From positions 1 to 64,000 of the forward strand of contig JAUIMG010000011.1 in NCBI GenBank assembly GCA_030433355.1: a DNA stretch of 64,000 nt, given 5' to 3'. Positions within the stretch are counted from its first letter, which is position 1. Every line of letters begins with the position of its first letter. This document shows positions 1 through 9,129 of this stretch, piece after piece. Source of the stretch: Bacteroidia bacterium. Its GTDB lineage: Bacteria; Bacteroidota; Bacteroidia; Flavobacteriales_E; Vicingaceae. The notes below the pieces were generated by a model. The model was given only the letters and a program-made list of their open reading frames with translations. It had not been told where the DNA came from and searched no databases. The translations under genes and the position numbers were made by a program.

Positions 1-1402
1 ATTAAGTAGGCTAGTACTAGAAAAGTCAGTCTCATAAACTACTTTGCCGCTAATGTCCCTAACCTCTATATTCCCATTTGATTTTTCTCCTAAATCTACT
101 TTAAAAGCCTCATAAAAAGGGTTTGGAAAAGCTTTTGCTTCAAAAGCCTTTACTTGACTTATTTGGTCAATACCTACGATTTGACGGATATCAAATACTC
201 TGGCGTTACCACCACAAATTTGAAGACTTAAACAAAAACCAATTCCACTTATACCTAGTCTGTTACCTGCTGAATCAAGAGCTATTGAAAAGCCTGATCT
301 ATGGAATGCTGCTTGACCTAAAATATCGTTTCCTGTTTGTATCCATTGTGAACCTATTAAAACATAAACGGAAGTCCTTCCAGCTCTTGGTCCTATAATG
401 TTTGTGTCCCTGGAAGCACCGATAGATAACACATTGCCTGAATCGTTTAAAGCAACATCATAACCAAATTCTGAACCTCTAAGTCCATTTAGAGTTTGAC
501 CTAATTGAAACCATCCAGTACCATTCCATTCGTAAACTTTAGCATATCCTGCGTCTGTTCCATTAACATCTGCTTTAGGTGCGCCAATAGCCAAACGATT
601 ACCATTTGCATTAAGCGCAACTGAATTGCCAAAGTCTTCAAAAGCAGATATACCATTTATATTGCTACCTAATTGTGACCAGAGAGTCCCATTCCATTCA
701 AAAATGCGAACTATACCACTATTTAAAGACGCACCAGTTCCCTTTGTTGAACTAACGGCTATTCTATTTCCTGCCGCATTTAAACTAATCGCAAAACCTG
801 TCTGGTCATTAAAAAGGGTTGAGGTAATAGCTGGCCCTTTTCTTACCCATGCATTATTCAGCCATTCATAAATAAAAACTAGGGGGGAGTTAGCTGAAAA
901 TTGAACAACACCTATAATATTGCCTGTTCTATTGATATCTACAAAATGGCCTAACCTATTAGAGCTAGTCATACCACTAATAGTGTTACCTTTCTGAACC
1001 CATTGTGTTCCATTCCATTCAAATACTTTGAATAAGCCGCTTGCATTACCACTTACATCAGAATAAGGTGCACCTACAATAATTATATTTCCATCTCCAT
1101 TGATGGCTACAGAAGTTCCAAGTTCATCATCAATACTATCACCATAAATATCAATTCCTTTTTGTACCCAATTGCCTAAGCTATCTTCGAATACTTTAAC
1201 TTGACCTGCATTAAAAACATTTCCATCATTGGTTCTAGCTCCAACAATCATGGTATTTCCACTGCTATTTAAATCTATGCTATGTCCGAAACGGTCTTGA
1301 ATGCTGTCTGCATAAACATAATTTCCAATTTGGGTTTGGGCCATTCCTGAAATTCTAATTAAAAGTAGAATTGAAATTGAAAAAATAATATAACCTCTCA
1401 TA
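1..1402 (-). CDS. Secreted beta-propeller T9SS cargo protein, truncated by window edge, apparent frameshift in signal peptide
   Basis: Read on the minus strand, an open frame runs from ATG at 1344 to the window edge (448 codons, no stop). It consists of about six repeats of roughly 60 residues with the pattern 'VFEWNGT.W.Q.G..I.G', 'FG.SVALN..GN' and 'IGAP..D', resembling FG-GAP/integrin-like propeller blades. It ends in the start of a type A T9SS sorting domain ('AFPNPFYEAFKVDLG', 'VRDISGKVVYE'). Upstream in the same frame a hydrophobic stretch (SISILLLIRISGMAQ) looks like a signal peptide but has no start codon. ATG at 1402 followed by RGYII would supply one only if the A7 run at 1380-1386 were A6. 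I therefore infer a one-base frameshift or sequence error and mark the gene from 1402. Probably an exported surface protein; its ligand is unknown. Confidence 0.75.
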
Positions 1403-1474
1403 CAAACTTTATTTAAAGATAAATAGCTGATAATGTTAATCTAAATGAAACTAAAATTTCCATTTATGCAAAAG

Positions 1475-2344
1475 TTATTTACTTACTAATTTTTTTAAAG
1501 TATTGATAATTAGACTTTTAATCACACTATGATAATCTTTCGAGAAAGAATTCGCATATCGATTTGCCACCACAGCGCATAAAGTACAAGCATCGTGGCC
1601 TAATAATTTACTTAATCCATATAAGGCTGAGGTTTCCATTTCATAATTAACCACCCTTTGGCCTTCAAAACTGAATCTCCGCAATCTTTCATTCATATCC
1701 TCTACCCTAGGTTTTAATCGAATGGCCCTACCTTGGGGTGCATAAAAACCGGGTGCAGTCAATGTAATTCCTTGTACATTTCCTTCTTCTAATAATTCTA
1801 CAAGTTCAGTTGAGGCGGAAGTTAAATAAGGCTTTGGAATTTCTTCTGGCCATTTTGTTTGCTCAAAAAATGCTTTTCTAATAGCGTTTTCTTCTGCGCT
1901 GTGCTGGTAATTATAATAATGCATAAGTCCATCTAAACCAAATGCATGAGTCGAAAGAACAATTTTATCAGCAGGTACGTCTTCTTGAATTGAACCGCAG
2001 GTGCCTAAGCGGATCAATTGAAGTTTTTTATGCGTTTTTTTAGCCACTCTATTCTTTAAATCAACATTCACTAGTGCATCTAGCTCATTGATTACAATAT
2101 CAATATTGTCGGTTCCTATACCAGTTGCTATTACGCTAATTCTTTCTCCTTTATAACTCCCAGTATGCGTTATAAATTCACGATTAGATACTTGATGTTC
2201 TATTTTATCAAAAAAACTAGATACTATTTGCACTCTTCCAGGATCTCCAACCAGTATAATTTTTTCTGCAATTTGCTCAGGCTGAAGTTTTAAATGATAT
2301 ATGGAGTTGTCTGGATTTAATACTAATTCTGAAGGATGAATCAT
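1475..2344 (-). CDS. Nucleoside phosphorylase (uridine/purine phosphorylase family)
   Basis: 289 residues of the PNP/UDP phosphorylase family, which cleaves nucleosides with phosphate to a free base and ribose-1-phosphate in the cytoplasm. Visible motifs are the phosphate-loop GDPGRV (33-38), GIGTDN (75-80), RLGTCGS (112-118) and NYEMETSA (233-240), the last corresponding to the nucleoside-binding Met-Glu segment. The spacing resembles uridine phosphorylases more than trimeric purine enzymes, but base specificity cannot be settled by eye. It starts with ATG and is about 35 residues longer than E. coli Udp, mainly through mid-protein insertions. It is divergent from the stress-protein gene on the other strand, with a 94-bp gap between them. 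Salvage of pyrimidine nucleosides is the likely role. Confidence 0.88.
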   Translation of the reverse strand: MIHPSELVLNPDNSIYHLKLQPEQIAEKIILVGDPGRVQIVSSFFDKIEHQVSNREFITHTGSYKGERISVIATGIGTDNIDIVINELDALVNVDLKNRVAKKTHKKLQLIRLGTCGSIQEDVPADKIVLSTHAFGLDGLMHYYNYQHSAEENAIRKAFFEQTKWPEEIPKPYLTSASTELVELLEEGNVQGITLTAPGFYAPQGRAIRLKPRVEDMNERLRRFSFEGQRVVNYEMETSALYGLSKLLGHDACTLCAVVANRYANSFSKDYHSVIKSLIINTLKKLVSK

Positions 2345-2438
2345 TTTTTACTTTCTTTATTCAAACTTATGAATGATTCGCCGTAAATCCTTTCTGATAA
2401 AGAATAAAATGAATAAATTCGGAGCAAAATAAATTACC

Positions 2439-3347
2439 ATGAAACATAAGTATACCATAAATAAAATTCTTATTCCTTTAGACTTGTCTGAGACCTCTTT
2501 ATTGGCTTTGGAATATGCCGCTTTAGTTTGTGAAAAGTTTAAGGCAGATGTACATTTACTACACGTGCACAACTCTATTTCTTTTGATGTATTACCAAAC
2601 TTTAGCGCAAATGCTATAGATGAGGATGAATTGAAAGGAAATATTTCTGAAGAATTAAATAAATATGGAGAACGATTGAAAAATGATTTTGGAGTAAATT
2701 ATACTACAGAAATCAGAGGTGGAAGCATAGCAAAAGAGATTGGCTTAGCTGCTGACGAAGTTAATGCCGATTTAATAGTAATGGGAAGTCATGGGGTAAA
2801 CGGATTTCAAGAGTTTTTTATTGGTAGTAACGCTTATAGAGTAGTTACCTCGGCAAAGGTTCCTGTACTTACCGTTAAAGGCGGAGTTGTACCAAAAGAT
2901 CTGCCAAAAATTGTACTGCCTATTGATAGTTCAATACATACAAGAGATAAAGTTTCAGAAGCAACAACTGTTGCTAAAGCATTTGGAGCTGAAGTTCATA
3001 TCTTAACTTTGATTACTGAAGAGCATGAAGATGAAGTAGCTAAATTTAATTTAAAAGTGAAGCAAATTGAAGAGCACTTTAATCATGCTGGTGTCAAGTA
3101 TGTTAAAGAAGTTAAGCATGGAGACGATATTGCAGAAATGACATTGGAGTACTCTAAAGAAGTAGGGGCTAGCTTAGTTATTATTATGACAGAGCAGGAG
3201 GCTAGAACCGGACTATTTATGGGGCCATATGCACAAAGAATAGTAAACCATTCTAGGATGCCTGTGTTAAGCGTAACTCCAATTGAAGTTGTTGAAGGCT
3301 TTGGACAAGGGGATTTAGGTGGAAGTTACACAAGTCCATTTTCATAA
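2439..3347 (+). CDS. Tandem-domain universal stress protein
   Basis: 302 residues made of two UspA-like domains (about 5-146 and 152-282). The first carries the ATP-binding pattern G-x2-G-x9-G-S as 'GSHGVNGFQEFFIGS'. The second has a weaker version around 'MTEQEARTGLFMGPYA', so nucleotide binding may be confined to domain one. No signal peptide or membrane segment is present, so the protein is cytoplasmic. It starts with ATG after an A-rich leader and ends 13 nt before cinA, so the two are probably co-transcribed. Two-domain Usp proteins are common in Bacteroidota. The specific stress is unknown. Confidence 0.9.
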   Translation: MKHKYTINKILIPLDLSETSLLALEYAALVCEKFKADVHLLHVHNSISFDVLPNFSANAIDEDELKGNISEELNKYGERLKNDFGVNYTTEIRGGSIAKEIGLAADEVNADLIVMGSHGVNGFQEFFIGSNAYRVVTSAKVPVLTVKGGVVPKDLPKIVLPIDSSIHTRDKVSEATTVAKAFGAEVHILTLITEEHEDEVAKFNLKVKQIEEHFNHAGVKYVKEVKHGDDIAEMTLEYSKEVGASLVIIMTEQEARTGLFMGPYAQRIVNHSRMPVLSVTPIEVVEGFGQGDLGGSYTSPFS

Positions 3348-3360
3348 TATTTAATACCAA

Positions 3361-4620
3361 ATGTTTACGGAGCTAATCACCATTGGTGATGAAATTCTTA
3401 TTGGCCAAACGATAGATACTAATTCTGCGTGGATGGCTAAAGAATTGAATGCTATGGGGATTAGCATTCAACAAATTAGATCCATTAAAGATGAGAGAAG
3501 TGCTATCCTTGATGCGCTTCATACCGTTCCAAGCGATTGTCAATTAGTTTTAATTACAGGAGGCCTAGGCCCAACCAAAGATGATATTACCAAACATGTT
3601 CTTTGTGAGTATTTTGAAACTAAACTTATTAGGAATGAAGAAGTTTTAGAACGTATTGAAACTTACTTTAAACAAAGAGGTAGAGCTATACTTGAGAGTA
3701 ACAGGAAACAGGCAGACCTTCCGGAAGACGCCATTATCTTAGATAATTACTTAGGTACTGCAAGTGGAATGTGGTTTGAAAAGAATAATAAGATTTATGT
3801 TAGTATGCCTGGAGTCCCATATGAAATGAAGGGCATTTTTTCTCAAGAAGTTATACCAAGGTTAAAAGAAAAATTTCAGTTTCCCTTTGTATATCATAAA
3901 ACAATGATGACAGAAGGGATTGGAGAGTCCTTCTTAGTAGAAATAATAAAAGAGTGGGAGAATAGTTTGATTGAAGAGCATATTTCAGTAGCCTATTTAC
4001 CATCTCCTGGAATTGTTAAAGTAAGATTAACTGCAAGCGGCACTGAGGCTTCTGACATAAAAAGAAAAGTAGATCAGAAAGCCAATGAGCTAAGAAAAAT
4101 TGTACCGACTTATATTTTTGGAGAAGATGATATTTCTTTAGAAAGAGCTGTAGCAGAAAAATTACTCCATGCCAATTTCACTATTTCAACGGCTGAGAGT
4201 TGCACAGGGGGGAATATAGCACAGCTACTAACCTCTATTCCTGGTAGTAGTAATTATTTTTTAGGCAGCATAGTTTCTTATTCCAACGAGGTAAAAGAAT
4301 CTGAACTTGGAGTTAAAAAGGAGGACTTAACAAATTATGGTGCAGTAAGTGAGAAAGTGGTTGTTCAAATGGCAAAATCTGTAAGAGAATCTTTGAAAAC
4401 AGATATTGGCATAGCAACTTCTGGGGTTGCAGGTCCTGATGGAGGAACTGAAGATAAACCTGTGGGAATGGTTTGGATAGCAATTTCATCGAAGGATGGA
4501 GTTTATGCTAAGAAATATCAATTCGAAAACGATAGACATAGAAACATTAGGCGAGCTTCTTTAGCTGCCTTAAGTTTAGTTTACCGCTATTTAAATGGAA
4601 CTCTAGAAATTGGGTCTTAA
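3361..4620 (+). CDS. cinA: CinA family protein (NMN deamidase / competence-damage protein)
   Basis: 419 residues with the full two-domain CinA architecture. The N-terminal MoaB/MoeA-like domain (about 1-170) has 'TGGLGPTKDDIT' near residue 65. The C-terminal CinA domain (about 260-415) has 'AESCTGGNIAQLLTSIPGSS' and 'TSGVAGPDGGTEDKPVG'. In characterised homologues the C-terminal domain deamidates nicotinamide mononucleotide, recycling pyridine nucleotides, and the N-terminal domain hydrolyses ADP-ribose. The length is normal for the family. It follows the Usp gene closely. Its last 18 bases overlap the 3' end of the convergent LOG-family gene, so the two transcripts must share antisense sequence. 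Confidence 0.95.
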   Translation: MFTELITIGDEILIGQTIDTNSAWMAKELNAMGISIQQIRSIKDERSAILDALHTVPSDCQLVLITGGLGPTKDDITKHVLCEYFETKLIRNEEVLERIETYFKQRGRAILESNRKQADLPEDAIILDNYLGTASGMWFEKNNKIYVSMPGVPYEMKGIFSQEVIPRLKEKFQFPFVYHKTMMTEGIGESFLVEIIKEWENSLIEEHISVAYLPSPGIVKVRLTASGTEASDIKRKVDQKANELRKIVPTYIFGEDDISLERAVAEKLLHANFTISTAESCTGGNIAQLLTSIPGSSNYFLGSIVSYSNEVKESELGVKKEDLTNYGAVSEKVVVQMAKSVRESLKTDIGIATSGVAGPDGGTEDKPVGMVWIAISSKDGVYAKKYQFENDRHRNIRRASLAALSLVYRYLNGTLEIGS

Positions 4621-5298
4621 CTTATAGTTCACGTAGAACTTTTCTATAAATTCAACAGCCTCATCAACAGAGTCGGTTAACAAATAGAGTTTCAAGTCTT
4701 CTTTCTCTATATTATTATTTGCTTCCAATAAAGTTTTTTCTATCCACTGCAGCAATCCTTCCCAGTAAGACTTTCCGATTAAAACAATGGGGAAACGTTC
4801 TATTTTGTGAGTTTGAATAAGCGTCAAGGCCTCAAATAATTCATCTAAGGTACCAAACCCTCCTGGTAATACTACAAAGCCTTGAGCATACTTCACAAAC
4901 ATTAGTTTTCTAACGAAAAAGTAATTGAATTGAAGCGATTTATCGCTATCAATATATGGATTGTTATTTTGCTCAAATGGTAAGTCAATATTTAATCCAA
5001 CGGATTTTCCACCTGCTCTATTGGCTCCTTTATTAGCAGCTTCCATAATTCCAGGTCCACCTCCAGAAATTATTCCATATCCATTTTTACATATTTTATA
5101 GGCAAGCTCATCGGCCATTTTATAGTAAGGGTGATCAGGAACAGTTCTGGCGCTTCCAAAAATAGAGATGCATGGGCCTATTTTAGAAAGTTTTTCAAAA
5201 CCTTCCACAAACTCTGACATGATTTTAAAAACTGCCCAAGCATCGTTGGTTTTTATATCATTCCATTCCTTTTCTTTGGGAGAAATTTGCTTATCCAT
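4603..5298 (-). CDS. LOG family protein (cytokinin riboside monophosphate phosphoribohydrolase-like, TIGR00730)
   Basis: 231 residues, Rossmann-fold LOG family. The signature 'PGGFGTLDELFE' (PGGxGTxxE) and the nucleotide loop 'SGGGPGIMEAANKGA' are both present. Family members remove ribose-5-phosphate from nucleoside monophosphates. In bacteria this may be nucleotide salvage or housekeeping, and many are annotated as lysine decarboxylase by an old error. The N-terminal 40 residues are polar and unconserved. It is the last gene of a minus-strand run: its start overlaps the uvrA stop by 8 nt, which suggests translational coupling. Its 3' end overlaps cinA from the other strand. Confidence 0.9.
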   Translation of the reverse strand: MDKQISPKEKEWNDIKTNDAWAVFKIMSEFVEGFEKLSKIGPCISIFGSARTVPDHPYYKMADELAYKICKNGYGIISGGGPGIMEAANKGANRAGGKSVGLNIDLPFEQNNNPYIDSDKSLQFNYFFVRKLMFVKYAQGFVVLPGGFGTLDELFEALTLIQTHKIERFPIVLIGKSYWEGLLQWIEKTLLEANNNIEKEDLKLYLLTDSVDEAVEFIEKFYVNYKLRPNF

Positions 5299-8146
5299 TT
5301 TCCAATTCTAATTTTAAATACTTTGCTGTATAACTTGAAGTAACAGTAGCTACTTCTTCAGGAGTGCCTTCTGCAATAATATTACCTCCTCCATCGCCTC
5401 CCTCGGGGCCTAAATCTATAATATGGTCTGCCACTTTAATGATATCCATATTGTGTTCTATAATTAAAACAGTATTTCCTAAATCTACTAATTTATTAAT
5501 CACTTTTAGTAGTATGTTAATATCCTCAAAATGGAGTCCGGTTGTAGGTTCGTCCATAATGTAGAAGGTATTTCCCGTGCTTTTCTTAGAAAGTTCTGTA
5601 GCTAATTTAACTCTTTGCGCTTCACCTCCAGAAAGGGTTGTACTAGATTGGCCAAGGTGGACATATCCTAAACCTACATCCTTGAGTGTCTTAATCTTTC
5701 TTAGAATGGAAGGTACATTTTCAAAGAAATCGACAGCTTCATCTATGGTCATGTTTAAAACATCACTAATAGATTTGTGCTTATATCTTACCTCTAATGT
5801 TTCTCTATTATATCTTTTTCCTTGGCAATCAGGACATTCTACGTAAACATCAGGAAGAAAATTCATTTCAACGGTCATTAGTCCCGCTCCTTGACATTTT
5901 TCACATCTTCCTCCCTTTACATTAAAAGAAAACCGACCTGCTTTATATCCTCTAATCTTAGCTTCAGCTAATTCACTAAATAAATTTCTTATATCGGTAA
6001 AAACACCAGTATAGGTGCAGGGATTTGATCTTGGAGTTCTTCCAATTGGAGCTTGGTCTATCTCTATGATTTTATCTATATACTCAAGACCTTTTACTGA
6101 GGTGTATGCAAGAGGTTTTTGCTTGGATTTGTATATGTGTTGATTAAGAATTGGGTATAATGTCCCATCTATCAAACTCGATTTACCACTTCCCGATACT
6201 CCCGTAACGCAGATAAGTTTTCCCAAAGGGATGTTTATATCCACTTCTTTTAGATTATTGCCAATTGCACCTTTTAATTCAATGGAATACTTTTTCCCTT
6301 TTCCTTTTCTTCTTTTGGTGGGGATTTCAATTTTCTTTTTGCCACTTAAATATTTAGCCGTTAAAGTATCTTGTTTTAAGAGTTCTTCTGGACTTCCTTC
6401 CGATACTATTTGGCCACCATTTCGTCCTGCTTTTGGTCCAATATCAATAATGTAGTCTGCTGCAAGCATGATGTCTTTGTCATGTTCTACAACTAAGATG
6501 GAGTTTCCTATTTCTCTTAAATCAGTTAAGGCGTTTATTAATTGGTGATTGTCTCTTTGATGCAAACCAATACTTGGCTCGTCTAAAATATAAAGCACAC
6601 CAACCAACTGGGAACCAATTTGCGTAGCCAATCGGATTCTTTGTGCTTCGCCCCCAGAAAGAGACTTGGAGCTTCTATTTAGAGAAAGATAGGTAAGTCC
6701 TACATCCTCTAAAAATTGTATTCTATTTCTTATTTCTTTGAGCACATCGGTTGATAGAGCTAATGCTCTTTTGTCAAAATACTTTTCAATATCTTTTAAC
6801 CAATCGGATAGCAGGGATATATTCATTGCACTTAGGTCTGCAATGTTTTTATCTCCAATTTTAAAGTGTAATGATTCTTTTTTTAATCGTTGCCCTTTGC
6901 AAGTTGGACAACTTACTTTATTCATAAACTGATTCGCCCAATTTCCAATTTGCTTGCCAGTATTTTCTTCATATTGCCTACTTATAAAATTGACAATTCC
7001 TTCAAATTCAAAAGATTTTTTCTTGCTGCCTGATTCCGTTTTTAAATTGACAATGATTGGTGAATTAGTTCCATATAAAATAGTACTTAAGACTTCTTCG
7101 TCTAACTTCTTTATGGGGTCAGAAAGTTTAAAGCTAAAGTGGTCTAGAATGGTTTCTATTTGATTAAATATCCATTTGCTTGAATACTTACCTAGAGGAA
7201 TAATACCACCTTCTTTAATTGATTTGGCGCTATCTGGAATAATTTTGTCTTTACTAACTTCACTTACTTCTCCTAATCCATTGCAATTTCTGCAGGCGCC
7301 ATAAGGAGAGTTAAATGAAAAATTATTTGGAGAGGGGTCATCATAAGCAATGCCACTATCTGGACACATTAACTTTTTGCTGAAAAAACTAGGCTCTTTT
7401 TTGCTATCTGTCTGCTCTTCCAATACCATGATTAGACCTTTTCCATGCTTCATGGCTAGAGCAATCGCCTCTGAAAGTCTATTTTTTTGTTTGTCTTCTA
7501 CTTTTATTCGATCAACTACAATTTCAATATTGTGTGTTTTATAACGATCTAATTTTGTACTTCTACCAATATCAATTATTTCTCCATCTACCCTTGCTTT
7601 TAAAAAGCCTTGTTTTAAAATTCCTTTAAATAATTCTGCGTAATGACCTTTTCTGCCCTTCACAATAGGAGCCAAAACCATGATCTTTTGCTCTTTAAAC
7701 TTTTTTAGAATGAGTTTAAGTATGTCTTTTTCAGAATACTTTACCATCTCCTTTCCACTCTTGTAGGAGAAGGCAGTAGAAGTTTTGGCAAAGAGCAATC
7801 TTAAAAAGTCATATATCTCCGTGATGGTTCCAACAGTAGATCTAGGGTTCCTGTTTACTGTCTTTTGTTCAATAGAAATTACAGGGCTTAATCCATCTAT
7901 TTTGTCTACATCAGGTCGTTCTAGTGTACCAAGAAATTGTCTAGCGTAAGAAGCGAAGCTCTCAATATATCTTCTTTGTCCTTCTGCATAGATGGTGTCG
8001 AAAGCTAAAGACGATTTGCCACTACCACTTAAACCAGTTATTACTACAAGTTTATCTCTTGGAATGGATAAGGATATATTTTTTAAGTTGTGCTCTCTAG
8101 CTCCTTCAATTACAAGTGTCTCGCTAAATTTTGATACTTCGTCCAT
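5291..8146 (-). CDS. uvrA: Excinuclease ABC subunit UvrA
   Basis: 951 residues, the full length for UvrA, the damage-sensing ATPase of nucleotide excision repair. The first Walker A is GLSGSGKSS (38-46), and a second 'GVSGSGKSS' occurs near residue 650. ABC signatures 'LSGGEAQRIRLAT' and 'LSGGEAQRVKLAT' are present, each followed by a Walker B region (LDEPS, MDEPT). The C-terminal zinc module is an intact C4 ('CEKCQGAG...CPDCQGKR'). The first zinc module reads CPDS...CRNC, so one expected cysteine is serine, a variant I believe is common in this phylum. The 8-nt overlap with the LOG gene and a 32-nt gap to the lytic transglycosylase suggest one transcript. Confidence 0.97.
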   Translation of the reverse strand: MDEVSKFSETLVIEGAREHNLKNISLSIPRDKLVVITGLSGSGKSSLAFDTIYAEGQRRYIESFASYARQFLGTLERPDVDKIDGLSPVISIEQKTVNRNPRSTVGTITEIYDFLRLLFAKTSTAFSYKSGKEMVKYSEKDILKLILKKFKEQKIMVLAPIVKGRKGHYAELFKGILKQGFLKARVDGEIIDIGRSTKLDRYKTHNIEIVVDRIKVEDKQKNRLSEAIALAMKHGKGLIMVLEEQTDSKKEPSFFSKKLMCPDSGIAYDDPSPNNFSFNSPYGACRNCNGLGEVSEVSKDKIIPDSAKSIKEGGIIPLGKYSSKWIFNQIETILDHFSFKLSDPIKKLDEEVLSTILYGTNSPIIVNLKTESGSKKKSFEFEGIVNFISRQYEENTGKQIGNWANQFMNKVSCPTCKGQRLKKESLHFKIGDKNIADLSAMNISLLSDWLKDIEKYFDKRALALSTDVLKEIRNRIQFLEDVGLTYLSLNRSSKSLSGGEAQRIRLATQIGSQLVGVLYILDEPSIGLHQRDNHQLINALTDLREIGNSILVVEHDKDIMLAADYIIDIGPKAGRNGGQIVSEGSPEELLKQDTLTAKYLSGKKKIEIPTKRRKGKGKKYSIELKGAIGNNLKEVDINIPLGKLICVTGVSGSGKSSLIDGTLYPILNQHIYKSKQKPLAYTSVKGLEYIDKIIEIDQAPIGRTPRSNPCTYTGVFTDIRNLFSELAEAKIRGYKAGRFSFNVKGGRCEKCQGAGLMTVEMNFLPDVYVECPDCQGKRYNRETLEVRYKHKSISDVLNMTIDEAVDFFENVPSILRKIKTLKDVGLGYVHLGQSSTTLSGGEAQRVKLATELSKKSTGNTFYIMDEPTTGLHFEDINILLKVINKLVDLGNTVLIIEHNMDIIKVADHIIDLGPEGGDGGGNIIAEGTPEEVATVTSSYTAKYLKLELENG

Positions 8147-8178
8147 AGATAATGCGTAACAAAGAAAAGGGCACTTTG

Positions 8179-9129
8179 TTATTCGCTTTTGTATTCAGCG
8201 GTTAAGGGAATTTTTATTTCGAAGCTTTTATTCGATGTATTTTTCAAATAACTCTGTCTTAACCAAGGATTAAAATATTTTAGGATTTTATAGCTTATAT
8301 CGTATTCTTGTGCATAAACAGCAAAATCATTTACTGTACTATCCAAGCTTATCGTTTTGTAATCTAATGGCTCATAAAGGTCAACTTTTCTAATGTTAAA
8401 GCCATAGTCTTCAGGGTTATTCATAATCTCTTTCACAGCGATTATTCTAAAAACATAACGCTTTGTTTCTTGATTTAACAAAAGGTCGTAATAGTTGGAA
8501 GCTTTTTGTCTTTCTAACTCTGAACTCAATGCATTCATGCCCATATTATAGGAAGCTGCTACAAGGGCCCAATCCTTGTATTTGTCGTAGGCTTCATTCA
8601 AGTATCTACAAGCTGCTTCAGTTGATTTTTCAACATGGTATCTTTCATCTACCTCGTTATCAATAGTTAAACCATATTCTTTAGCTGTTTCTTTTAAAAA
8701 CTGCCAATAGCCTGTAGCTCCTGCAGGTGAAACTACATTCTGCAATCCACTTTCTATTAATGCTAAGTATTTGAAATCATCAGGGATATTGTTTTTTGCA
8801 AGAATAGGTTCAATAACGGGGAACCATCTATTTGCTCTTTTGAAATATAAAATAGTATTGGAATGGAAGAAGGTATTTGCATTTAATTCTCTATCCATCC
8901 TTTCGTAAACTTCAGGTTCTGACATTGGAACAGGATTTCCGGCAAATTCAAGATTTTCAGGAGGACTGAAACTAAATACTTTATAATTTTCCTTTACATA
9001 GCTCTTGTGCTCCTTCTCGGTATCTTCCTTACTAAAACTAAAAGTGAATATGTAGATAAAGCCTAAGCTTATGAGGCTAACTAGAAGTAGTTTAAGCGGT
9101 TTTCTTGATAGATCTTTCTTTTGCATCAT
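8179..9129 (-). CDS. Membrane-anchored lytic transglycosylase (SLT/MltD-like)
   Basis: About 316 residues. An N-terminal basic stretch and one hydrophobic segment ('LLLVSLISLGFIYIFTF') should anchor it in the inner membrane or act as a signal. The C-terminal SLT domain (about 110-270) has the catalytic Glu in 'LIESGLQNVVSPAGATGYWQ', then 'YNMGMNALSSEL' and the terminal 'RYVFRIIAVKEIM' typical of the MltD/Slt group. It should cleave the MurNAc-GlcNAc bond of peptidoglycan with anhydro product formation. LysM repeats are absent. The longest frame begins with TTG at 9141; I prefer the first ATG at 9129. Either start lies inside the 3' end of the WecA-like gene, so the genes are coupled. Confidence 0.9.
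   Translation of the reverse strand: MMQKKDLSRKPLKLLLVSLISLGFIYIFTFSFSKEDTEKEHKSYVKENYKVFSFSPPENLEFAGNPVPMSEPEVYERMDRELNANTFFHSNTILYFKRANRWFPVIEPILAKNNIPDDFKYLALIESGLQNVVSPAGATGYWQFLKETAKEYGLTIDNEVDERYHVEKSTEAACRYLNEAYDKYKDWALVAASYNMGMNALSSELERQKASNYYDLLLNQETKRYVFRIIAVKEIMNNPEDYGFNIRKVDLYEPLDYKTISLDSTVNDFAVYAQEYDISYKILKYFNPWLRQSYLKNTSNKSFEIKIPLTAEYKSE

Noticed and set aside
123-871. Two short plus-strand open frames at 123-398 and 626-871
   Set aside because: They lie antisense within the long minus-strand propeller gene, whose repeats and sorting domain are clear.
2357-2572. 71-codon minus-strand frame
   Set aside because: It overlaps the start of the universal stress protein on the other strand and has no recognisable content.
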